A stretch of 12,887 bases of DNA from Bacteroidales bacterium UBA3297 (GTDB lineage: Bacteria > Bacteroidota > Bacteroidia > Bacteroidales > Paludibacteraceae). The position numbers and the translations under genes were made by a program. The notes under the pieces were generated by a model. That model was not told the origin of the DNA. It worked only from the letters and a program-made list of their open reading frames with translations, and ran no database searches. Each line of letters begins with the position of its first letter. Position 1 is the first letter of the stretch. Of the stretch, positions 1-6,229 are shown one piece after another. The stretch lies in contig DETD01000027.1 in NCBI GenBank assembly GCA_002362105.1, positions 26,493 through 39,379 on the forward strand, in the 5' to 3' direction.

Positions 1-31
1 GGGGTCGCGAGTTCGAGCCTCGTTTTCCGCT
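1..31 (+). tRNA. tRNA 3' part, probably tRNA-Gly (partial)
   Basis: The window opens inside a tRNA gene. A five-pair T stem (7-11 with 19-23, including one G-U pair) encloses a canonical seven-base T loop TTCGAGC (12-18). The 3' half of the acceptor stem, TTTCCGC, follows at 24-30, with discriminator T at 31. The genome does not encode CCA after it. The implied 5' acceptor strand GCGGAAA, together with the visible T arm, matches what I remember of Bacteroidota tRNA-Gly(GCC). The anticodon lies before the window, so the amino acid is inferred, not seen. Confidence 0.75.
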
Positions 32-36
32 CTTAG

Positions 37-74
37 AATCCAGTTATTCATATGAGTAACTGGATTTCTTTTTT
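37..74 (+). terminator. Rho-independent terminator of the tRNA
   Basis: Inverted arms at 37-51 and 52-66 pair along nearly their whole length (AATCCAGTTA with TAACTGGATT, plus a G-T pair near the tip). A T-rich run follows to position 74. It starts six bases after the tRNA 3' end, so it most likely ends the tRNA transcript. Confidence 0.8.
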
Positions 75-188
75 ATATATGCCGACAAACGAGCGTTCGA
101 AGCCAGCATAAGTTTCAAAAAACAACCTTTACACATTCTGCATTTCCCCTGTCACTTCACAACCACACTGCCGCATCGCCTAGCAAAC

Positions 189-224
189 AAAAAAAATCGG
201 GCAGTTCTTTCGAACCACCCGATT
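189..224 (-). terminator. Rho-independent terminator of the adhesin-ompA-porP operon
   Basis: Read on the minus strand, AATCGGG, two unpaired bases, GTTC, a GAAA tetraloop, GAAC, two unpaired bases and CCCGATT form a hairpin (224 down to 195), followed by a run of eight T (196-189). It begins 10 bases after the porP-like stop codon. It faces the tRNA terminator across about 115 bases (75-188) in which I see no gene or other structure. Confidence 0.88.
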
Positions 225-233
225 ACTCAAGTA

Positions 234-1148
234 TTATTTTTTCCACTTGGTTTTGTCGATACCATACGACAAAATAACCTCATGAGTGCTAGCTCCAATT
301 CTTTCGTTAGAGCCAAGTCCCAAATCGTAAGAATAACCGAACCGGAACTTGTTCCATTCAACACCCAACGTCATAATCAGCATCGACGGGTTGAAACCCT
401 CATTCAAGTCAGGCCGGAGGGTAATTCCTCCCCAAAGGAAACGGTCGTAAAAAGCAAGCGAGCCGATTTCCATAACATTGGTCTTGTTTCGGTGCATATA
501 CGAAACGGTAGGAGCCAATTCCCATTTCGGGCAAAGAGGAATCAACGATGTTCCGTACAAGTAATAGTGCCGTTCACTCTCGAAGGTTGTCATCTCGTTC
601 TTGGTCAGATGGGTTATAGAAGCGCCCAATGTCCAATAAGGGTTAGACAATTCAGCACCAAAGTCGAAGTCTGGCGACACTTCGGTCTCGTTGTCGCCCA
701 AAAGGGTCGACGTGCCAACCTCGCTATAGTCGTCGACGGTGTTCTGGTAGAGGTCGAAATAACCGATATTAATACCAGCGCCAACACCGAGCGAGAGCAC
801 ATACTTATCGGAAAGGTCGAGCTGGTAAGCGTATACCAGTTTCATATTCGTAGTGCTGTGCGCAACACCCATTTTGTCGTAAGCGCAGGTAAAACCCATA
901 CCCGACTTAATCTTGTCGATGTAGTTGGTTACATTCAGCACACCAGTACGCGGACCATTGTCGACACCAGCCCACTGCACACGGCCGTGGAGGAAGATAT
1001 CAACGTCGTTAGTGTTACCTGTAGCTGCCGGATTCTTGTTTACGCGCGAGAAAATTTCTTGCGAGAGCATCAGGTCTTGCTGGGCACTTGCAGTGCAAAC
1101 GCCAAGCACCGTAAACAGGCTATATAATATATTCTTTGTCGTCTTCAT
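234..1148 (-). CDS. PorP/SprF family type IX secretion outer-membrane protein
   Basis: This 304-residue protein has the usual length of the PorP/SprF family. A signal peptide (residues 1-22, ending CTASAQ) leads into the family's N-terminal pattern: QDLMLSQE, then the NPAATGN segment, then the W-x-G...GPRTGVLNV stretch. The rest alternates short amphipathic strands, as expected of an outer-membrane beta barrel, and ends with FRFGYSYDLGLGS and HEVILSYG, the family's terminal strands. PorP of Porphyromonas belongs to the PorK-L-M-N-P machinery, and SprF of Flavobacterium is needed to secrete the adhesin SprB. Here the gene is last in an operon, 8 bases after an OmpA-type gene, with a type B T9SS cargo at the operon's head. 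I infer an SprF-like, cargo-dedicated role rather than the core PorP, because no por or gld core genes are nearby. The start ATG is directly followed by a good signal peptide. Confidence 0.9.
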   Translation of the reverse strand: MKTTKNILYSLFTVLGVCTASAQQDLMLSQEIFSRVNKNPAATGNTNDVDIFLHGRVQWAGVDNGPRTGVLNVTNYIDKIKSGMGFTCAYDKMGVAHSTTNMKLVYAYQLDLSDKYVLSLGVGAGINIGYFDLYQNTVDDYSEVGTSTLLGDNETEVSPDFDFGAELSNPYWTLGASITHLTKNEMTTFESERHYYLYGTSLIPLCPKWELAPTVSYMHRNKTNVMEIGSLAFYDRFLWGGITLRPDLNEGFNPSMLIMTLGVEWNKFRFGYSYDLGLGSNERIGASTHEVILSYGIDKTKWKK

Positions 1149-1156
1149 TTTTCGAA

Positions 1157-2416
1157 TTAGTCTAATTTAATGATTTCTACACGTCGGTTCTTCTGGTGTT
1201 CCTCTTCGGTAGTCGCATTCTTGATATCGAGTTGCGACTTACCAAATCCCTTATACTCCAGACGGTTCTTGTCGACACCCATTTCAACGAGTCGGTCGTA
1301 AACAATTTTAGCACGGTTGGTCGACAATTTCTGGTTGTACTTTTCTCCACCTCGGATATCGGTGTGACCATTAATAGTGAATTTGCTGTTAGGATCGCTA
1401 TTGACAAATTCGTAGATATAGTTGAACTCTTTCTCGTAAGATTCAATCAAAGAGGTCTTGTCGAAATCGAAATAGAAGACACAGGTCTTGTAGTCCTTCA
1501 TAACCACTTTCGGGGTCGAGTCAACTACAGTCGTATCAGGAGCAGGCGTCTCAACAACGACAGGAATAACCTCAGGGCGGTAAATCTCCTGATTGCCGTT
1601 TCTGTTAGAGATGAGGAACGGGCAACCATCAGCCACAATAAAGTTCTCGTCGTTGCTATTGCTGTTAAACTCAGCCGGAATCATCACAGGTTTCGACTTG
1701 GTTTTGAGGTTCGTCTTGAAAATGTTCATCCCCCCAAGGGTGTCGCTGGTAGCCGAAGCAAAATAGAAGGCAGAGTCGCCAGCAAGGAATGGGAAATCTT
1801 CGTCAGCCGCAGTGTTGACAATGTCACCCAAATTGACAGGTGCGCTCCACGACTTACCATCGGGCTTACGGTCGGAACACCAAATATCACGGCCACCCTG
1901 TCCGCCTTCAAACTCGGTCACATAGTATAGGCGCTTACCATTCTTAGAAATGGCAGGATTGAACATACCCGTAATGGCAGGCACACGGTAAGTCCAACGT
2001 CTGACAGCGAACGACGTACCCTTCACTTCGGAACGGCCACCACCAAGTCCGTCAATCTTCAACTTCACAGGGTTTACCCACTGGTTGCCGACCTGTTCCA
2101 CCTGGTAAAGTTCACCACCCTTTGAAAAGATGATAGTTTTACCGCATTGTGCGAACTGGCCTTCAATACCCAGCGCACTGAGGTCGTCGACAGGAGTTAT
2201 TTTTTGGATATCGAAGCTGTCGTTAAGCACAGCCTGGTAAACCGTATCGTTTCTGGAGAAGGCCAATTTTCCATTTAAAAGAGAAAGGCCACTTTCAACC
2301 TTACTATTATTGATGCGCGACTGCGCAATAGTATAGCCATCTGCAAACTTGCGTTCTATTGCCTGAGAGGTTGATGACAAAAGGATCGCTGTAGCAATGA
2401 AAAATACTTTCTTCAT
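1157..2416 (-). CDS. OmpA family protein with PD40-like propeller part (PorE-like, short)
   Basis: The 419-residue product has a signal peptide (1-19, cut after STSQA). Residues about 45-280 hold WD40/PD40-like strand repeats, for example FNPAISKNGKRLYYVT, GGRDIW, and FPFLAGDSAFYFAS followed by GGMNIF. A proline- and valine-rich linker spans 283-305. An OmpA C-terminal domain covers 310-419: it contains YFDFD, NGHTD, SxNRAK and KNRRVEI. D353 and R368 sit 15 residues apart, as do the diaminopimelate-binding Asp and Arg of E. coli OmpA, so peptidoglycan binding is expected. The order propeller then OmpA recalls PorE, the T9SS protein that links the outer-membrane complex to peptidoglycan. PorE as known in Porphyromonas is longer, with an N-terminal TPR part that is absent here. 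Spacing is 11 bases to the adhesin gene upstream and 8 bases to the porP-like gene downstream, so the three are almost certainly cotranscribed. Outer-membrane attachment and cargo anchoring are inferences. Confidence 0.88.
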   Translation of the reverse strand: MKKVFFIATAILLSSTSQAIERKFADGYTIAQSRINNSKVESGLSLLNGKLAFSRNDTVYQAVLNDSFDIQKITPVDDLSALGIEGQFAQCGKTIIFSKGGELYQVEQVGNQWVNPVKLKIDGLGGGRSEVKGTSFAVRRWTYRVPAITGMFNPAISKNGKRLYYVTEFEGGQGGRDIWCSDRKPDGKSWSAPVNLGDIVNTAADEDFPFLAGDSAFYFASATSDTLGGMNIFKTNLKTKSKPVMIPAEFNSNSNDENFIVADGCPFLISNRNGNQEIYRPEVIPVVVETPAPDTTVVDSTPKVVMKDYKTCVFYFDFDKTSLIESYEKEFNYIYEFVNSDPNSKFTINGHTDIRGGEKYNQKLSTNRAKIVYDRLVEMGVDKNRLEYKGFGKSQLDIKNATTEEEHQKNRRVEIIKLD

Positions 2417-2427
2417 ACTTCTCTTAA

Positions 2428-5400
2428 TTATTTATAAACTTCAATAGAACCTTTTTTCTTTTTACCATCCTTCATATAAACAGTGTAGATGTACACACCA
2501 GGATCGGCTAACTTGCCACGGTAGTAACCGTCCCAACCGTTGGCCGAGTGGCAGATAAGGTTGCCATAGCGGTCGTAGATGTATACCTCGTAACCCTCCA
2601 TAAAGATGTCGTTCCTGCCTTCACGCGTGTGAGGAGTGAACAAGGAAGGAATAACAATATTGTCAACCGGTTTAATAACATTCAAAGCCAGAGTGACAAT
2701 GCTGTCACAACCAAACTGATTGGTTGTAGTGAGATTGTGGTAGAAAACCCCTTCCGACTGCTGTTCTGGCAAATCGAAGCCATTAGCCCTGTAGGCTTCG
2801 CCCACATGAACCACACCGTTTACTTGGCTTGTAGAAACCGGGTTCACATGCAAATTGAGATTGGTAATTTTAGAACACGCCAAAGTGTCGCTGTACCTGC
2901 CAGCCTCGGTCAACAGACGGTCGGCAAAGCTGTAACTGTCACCTTCACAAATAGAGTCGTCAACTTCTTCAACAAGCACATCGTGTTTAGTGAGATAGAG
3001 GTGAGTCAGCGTGTCACATTCCCCACCCACACCAGGAGTTACGAGCACATAGTGCCCACCTTCGGTATACTCCATACCACCAAATTTAAACGTACCATAA
3101 CAGAAGTCGCCAGCGACCTCTAAGGAAACATTTTTTTTGTAATGGATATAGTGTACCACCAAACTGTCGCAACCGTTGGCCGCTACCAGTTTCTCATCAG
3201 TCACCAAATCTGGCACATCAGATTCTTCGGTGCAGACAGTATCGTAAAGCAATGTTACAGACTTCGGCAAGACGGTCAAGTTCAAGGTGGTTATTCCACC
3301 ATTTTCCATCATGGTATAAACACCGCCTTCAGTCAGTTCTTTTCCATCAAAAATATAGGTCTCACCCTCGCAGATGCTTTCGTCTAAAACTTTCCCTAAA
3401 GGTTCACCCACCTTCAAATCAAGAACAACAATACTGTCACAACCGTTTACAGCACCACCCTTTATAGTATCGGTATAAACGCCAGCCACAGAGATATCTT
3501 GCGAACCAAAATGGTAGCTTTCGCCAGCGGCGATAGTCTCATACAATTCCTTCACTGCAGGCGACAAGACTTTTACGACCAGCGTGTCGCCTCCGCAAGA
3601 GCATGAAGGGTAGTAGGTGCCCGATTCGGTTATTTTTTTACCGTAGAACATCACACTATCTCCTTGACAGAGATCGACATATAGCGTTTTACTAGGGATC
3701 ACGTTGAAGACCGTATCGATAAAGACCGGATACTTACCCTCTTCCTGGCGCCACAAATTTGGCGTATGCTCGTTAAGCAAGGCGAAAATAGTGCCGTCGT
3801 TGAAGTCCGACTCCGGACGCTCCATCTCTGGCTGTTGCCCAGTTTTACCAAGTGCGTTGCAATAATAGCTGTGCTCCACCTTCGTATTTGGATAGTCGGG
3901 AGCGATGGCGCACAAACCACCTCCATAGTCATTCTCGGTACTTTCCACATCACCATATGAATAACAGTTGGTAATGAGGCAGTTTTCCGCACTGCCGACA
4001 ACGCCGCCAACGCGCGACGAATGTCCGGTAATGTTGCCATAACTATAGCAGTCGGTTACAATGCCATTGGTACTTACAGCACCCGCAATACCTCCTACAC
4101 CGAACAAACTCTTGTTTGAACTGATGCTCGTTATGTTACCCTCGTTGTGGCATTTTTCTATATAGCTGTCTTTACCGGCATAACCGATGATACCTCCATT
4201 GAACTTATTTGAGCAGTAAATGTCTACATAGTTATGGCAATCGATAAGTTTCACGGCACCCACGCCAACAATTCCACCCACAGAAAGGGACGTACTAGAT
4301 ATAGAACCTGAAGCGAGAATAACATTCCGAATTTCAGCTCCGCCTGTTGCTAAGCCAAACAAGCCAGTACCTTCTATATCGTTCACAACATAGATATTTT
4401 CGATACGGTGGTTATGTCCGTTAAACACACCTCTGAATCGGGATTTATTATAGCCGATAGGAGTCCACGATCCTAGTTCCGGGCCACAAACCCCCGACAA
4501 GTCGATATCTGCATCCAGCACAGCGTGCGCGTACTCGTTTACTGGGATTGAAGGTTCAGTACCATTAATTACAGCGGCAAAATAAAGGAACTCGCCGGCA
4601 GTTGTTATGTGGAAAGGACACTCTTCCGTACCATCGCCGCACGGTTTCCTTATTTCGTTTCCCTCTGTATCATTAATCACGTCAATCTTCGAGCCAACAG
4701 AGTAAGAATATGAAATCCATTCACCAGATCCATAGACATTAGCCACAAAACCATTCTTAGCCCGAAGTGTATAAGTACCCTCTTCTATGCTGACAGAAGC
4801 AGTAGAATAGACATCGTCGACAGGAGAGAAATTGGCGAATCCTGTTTTTCCATTCAATGTAACAGTCTCCACATCTTCAGTCTTGATAACTAAGTTTATA
4901 TAATGGTAATACAGTTTGTCATGTGCAATGGTAGAAAAGGTAACTTCCCCTATGGCCTGTTCTATCGGTGCCACATATTGGTACGAAGGGCCACCTATTC
5001 TGTCCTTCAGGTATAACGAACTAGTCATATATTGGTAGGTGGCTACTGGCTCTGATGTTTCCAACTTGAATGCCCCATCAGACTCGGCCACAATAAAATC
5101 GTACGATTCGAATGCGTTAATGGTGGCTATCAACTCTCCGTTTTTGTAGATTTTTGTACCATCTTTGCAAGCGGTACATTTTATCATATCGTAATTACAG
5201 TTTAAGAAGGGGCGAATGATGAAGCTCTTACCCCATGATGAAACCGGATAGGCCACGTCATAAAGAATATCTGAATCGCCTGAAATACATTCGTCTGGCA
5301 CATTCGAACAAGTGTTTCCAGAATAGACTGCTACTTTCTTTCCGAACAACACCCGAACCTGTGACCCTGAAAGGCCTTTTCCCATGTCTTCTTCCAAGTT

Positions 5401-5997
5401 TGCCACCTGGTAGACGTCTCCCTTGTTCAATGTTATTGTGAAAGATTCGTTGGCAGGTTTGCCGTCGGAGGTGGTCAGGGTTGGTGTAATTTCAACTTCT
5501 GTACCGTTTTCAAAAGCAACGATGTTGAACGTGCTGGGACGGAATGTATATTTTGCCGATTCTGTCCGGCTTACATTGTTCTGTATAATGTAATATGAAC
5601 CGCAGGCCTCAGTTGGTAACACCAGTGTGGCATCGCAACTGGCATTCTGGTAGTTCTCGGCATATACGGATATTTCCTTCTCGCTGGTAATGTGAAGTGA
5701 TTTGTTGACCACTTCGCCGTATTCAGATACGTTAAAGTCGTCGAACGGTACAATCACTTTTTCCAAGGAATTAGCTCCAACAGAAATCGTTTTCTTATAA
5801 CCGATTTGCACATTCTCAAGGGTGACTTCAGTTGCCTCTTGTGCCGACAAAAAGACCCTCAAGAAATACTCCTTATCCATATCAGTATCTACATTCTGTA
5901 TGAATGCCATCCAGAAATCTGTTCCAGACGTTTTTTGGGCACTTAATGGAACTGCCAATAGCAGCAAGGCCCACAACATAATTTTTTTTAGTATCAT
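2428..5997 (-). CDS. Large T9SS type B secreted surface protein (IgGFc-binding-like, GLUG repeats, gliding-type CTD)
   Basis: I place the start at the ATG ending at 5997 (1189 residues). It opens a clean signal peptide (1-20, cut before QKTSG), while the ORF only extends further through a TTG at 6027. Residues about 21-435 resemble the N-terminal IgGFc-binding domain shared by the mammalian mucus protein FCGBP and many Bacteroidota surface proteins: SGTDFWMAF, then EKEISVYAENYQ, LPTEACGSYYIIQ, GTEVEITPT and SSWGKSFIIRPF. Residues about 460-545 (ECPFHITTAGEFLYFA...WTPIG) form the lead-in often seen before GLUG motifs, which follow at about 573-696. Seven Cys-containing repeats span about 769-1106. 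The last 80 residues are a gliding-motility-associated C-terminal domain, which directs export by T9SS. The protein is probably a surface adhesin; its ligand is unknown. It heads the operon with the OmpA-like and PorP/SprF-like genes. An eight-A tract lies in codons 4-6, and an alternative in-frame ATG follows it at codon 7. Confidence 0.88.
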   Translation of the reverse strand: MILKKIMLWALLLLAVPLSAQKTSGTDFWMAFIQNVDTDMDKEYFLRVFLSAQEATEVTLENVQIGYKKTISVGANSLEKVIVPFDDFNVSEYGEVVNKSLHITSEKEISVYAENYQNASCDATLVLPTEACGSYYIIQNNVSRTESAKYTFRPSTFNIVAFENGTEVEITPTLTTSDGKPANESFTITLNKGDVYQVANLEEDMGKGLSGSQVRVLFGKKVAVYSGNTCSNVPDECISGDSDILYDVAYPVSSWGKSFIIRPFLNCNYDMIKCTACKDGTKIYKNGELIATINAFESYDFIVAESDGAFKLETSEPVATYQYMTSSLYLKDRIGGPSYQYVAPIEQAIGEVTFSTIAHDKLYYHYINLVIKTEDVETVTLNGKTGFANFSPVDDVYSTASVSIEEGTYTLRAKNGFVANVYGSGEWISYSYSVGSKIDVINDTEGNEIRKPCGDGTEECPFHITTAGEFLYFAAVINGTEPSIPVNEYAHAVLDADIDLSGVCGPELGSWTPIGYNKSRFRGVFNGHNHRIENIYVVNDIEGTGLFGLATGGAEIRNVILASGSISSTSLSVGGIVGVGAVKLIDCHNYVDIYCSNKFNGGIIGYAGKDSYIEKCHNEGNITSISSNKSLFGVGGIAGAVSTNGIVTDCYSYGNITGHSSRVGGVVGSAENCLITNCYSYGDVESTENDYGGGLCAIAPDYPNTKVEHSYYCNALGKTGQQPEMERPESDFNDGTIFALLNEHTPNLWRQEEGKYPVFIDTVFNVIPSKTLYVDLCQGDSVMFYGKKITESGTYYPSCSCGGDTLVVKVLSPAVKELYETIAAGESYHFGSQDISVAGVYTDTIKGGAVNGCDSIVVLDLKVGEPLGKVLDESICEGETYIFDGKELTEGGVYTMMENGGITTLNLTVLPKSVTLLYDTVCTEESDVPDLVTDEKLVAANGCDSLVVHYIHYKKNVSLEVAGDFCYGTFKFGGMEYTEGGHYVLVTPGVGGECDTLTHLYLTKHDVLVEEVDDSICEGDSYSFADRLLTEAGRYSDTLACSKITNLNLHVNPVSTSQVNGVVHVGEAYRANGFDLPEQQSEGVFYHNLTTTNQFGCDSIVTLALNVIKPVDNIVIPSLFTPHTREGRNDIFMEGYEVYIYDRYGNLICHSANGWDGYYRGKLADPGVYIYTVYMKDGKKKKGSIEVYK
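2431..2670 (-). other. T9SS type B (gliding-motility-associated) C-terminal sorting domain
   Basis: The final 80 residues show the family's landmarks in order: NIVIPSLFTP, a REGRNDIF segment (usually NGDGxNDxF), YEVYIYDRYGNLI (usually xIYNRWGxxV), NGWDGYYRG, PGVYIYTVY, and a short Lys-rich strand ending KGSIEVYK. This matches the type B CTD known from Flavobacterium SprB and Cytophaga proteins, as opposed to the type A domain of Porphyromonas gingipains. Type B cargo generally depends on a PorP/SprF partner, and one is encoded in this same operon. Confidence 0.88.
2680..3693 (-). repeat. Seven diverged Cys-containing repeats of about 45-50 residues in the adhesin
   Basis: Residues about 769-1106 (ATG numbering) repeat the pattern C-x-G-(D/E)-S-Y-x-F, then TExGxY, then (G/E)CD(S/T)(I/L), then a short hydrophobic strand ending near V or P. 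Clear copies begin at LCQGDSVMFYG, AAGESYHFGSQ, ICEGETYIFDG, DFCYGTFKFGG, ICEGDSYSFAD and VHVGEAYRANG; the copy around VCTEESDVPD is degenerate. Several copies hold two cysteines 21-28 residues apart (777 and 801, 922 and 943, 966 and 994, 1017 and 1041), so one disulfide per repeat is possible. Repeats of this kind commonly form beta-sandwich stalks just before gliding-type sorting domains. Confidence 0.8.
3910..4281 (-). repeat. GLUG-type protein repeats in the adhesin
   Basis: The encoded residues (about 573-696 of the 1189-residue protein) repeat a unit of about 30-40 residues of the form GGI(V/I/A)G, 6-10 residues, (I/L)xxC(H/Y)(N/S)Y/EG(N/D)(I/V). Clear copies are SVGGIVG...LIDCHNYVDI, FNGGIIG...IEKCHNEGNI, GVGGIAG...VTDCYSYGNI and RVGGVVG...ITNCYSYGDV, with a weaker last copy starting YGGGLCA. 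Such motifs usually build right-handed beta solenoids in secreted bacterial proteins. The repeat is at protein level; the DNA copies have diverged. Confidence 0.85.
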
Positions 5998-6091
5998 TTT
6001 CGAGTATTTGTTTTCAACACAAACCAAAATAAAAGGTAGTTATTGCAGAGGTTGAATAAATCACAAACAGACTATTAACAACTGACAAACG

Positions 6092-6099
6092 CAAAGTTA
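6092..6099 (-). promoter_or_regulatory. Candidate -7 promoter element of the adhesin operon
   Basis: On the minus strand TAACTTTG fits the Bacteroidota -7 consensus TAnnTTTG. It lies about 95 bases before the adhesin ATG, implying a leader of roughly 85-90 bases. I see no good TTTG at the -33 spacing, so the call rests on one short motif plus its position in the only sizeable gap upstream of the operon. Confidence 0.45.
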
Positions 6100-6162
6100 C
6101 AAAAAATATCATAATGTATTATACTCGTTTTGACAAGGGGGTACACCGTTCACTTCTTAAAC

Positions 6163-6200
6163 AAAAAAGTTTTCCTTCCGAGAATGGAAGGAAAACTTTT
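6163..6200 (-). terminator. Rho-independent terminator after the lipoprotein gene
   Basis: The arms 6165-6179 and 6186-6200 are perfect 15-base inverted repeats (left arm AAAAGTTTTCCTTCC) around a six-base loop. On the minus strand the hairpin runs into a six-T stretch (6168-6163). It begins 30 bases after the stop codon of the lipoprotein gene and separates that transcription unit from the adhesin operon. Confidence 0.9.
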
Positions 6201-6229
6201 CTATAGGATTATTTGACAAGTAAGCTATC

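Noticed and set aside
1..74. tRNA 3' end as an integration (att) site for a mobile element
   Set aside because: No integrase, direct repeat of the tRNA end or phage-like gene was seen in the window.
282..1127. 281-codon open frame on the + strand opposite the porP-like gene
   Set aside because: Antisense shadow of a gene with a signal peptide and family motifs; no plausible protein features of its own.
3910..4281. CRISPR-like or DNA-level tandem repeat
   Set aside because: The periodicity is in the protein (GLUG motifs). The nucleotide copies differ and there are no uniform spacers.
5998..6027. TTG-initiated N-terminal extension of the adhesin
   Set aside because: It would put ten polar residues before the signal peptide, whereas the ATG ending at 5997 opens a standard one.
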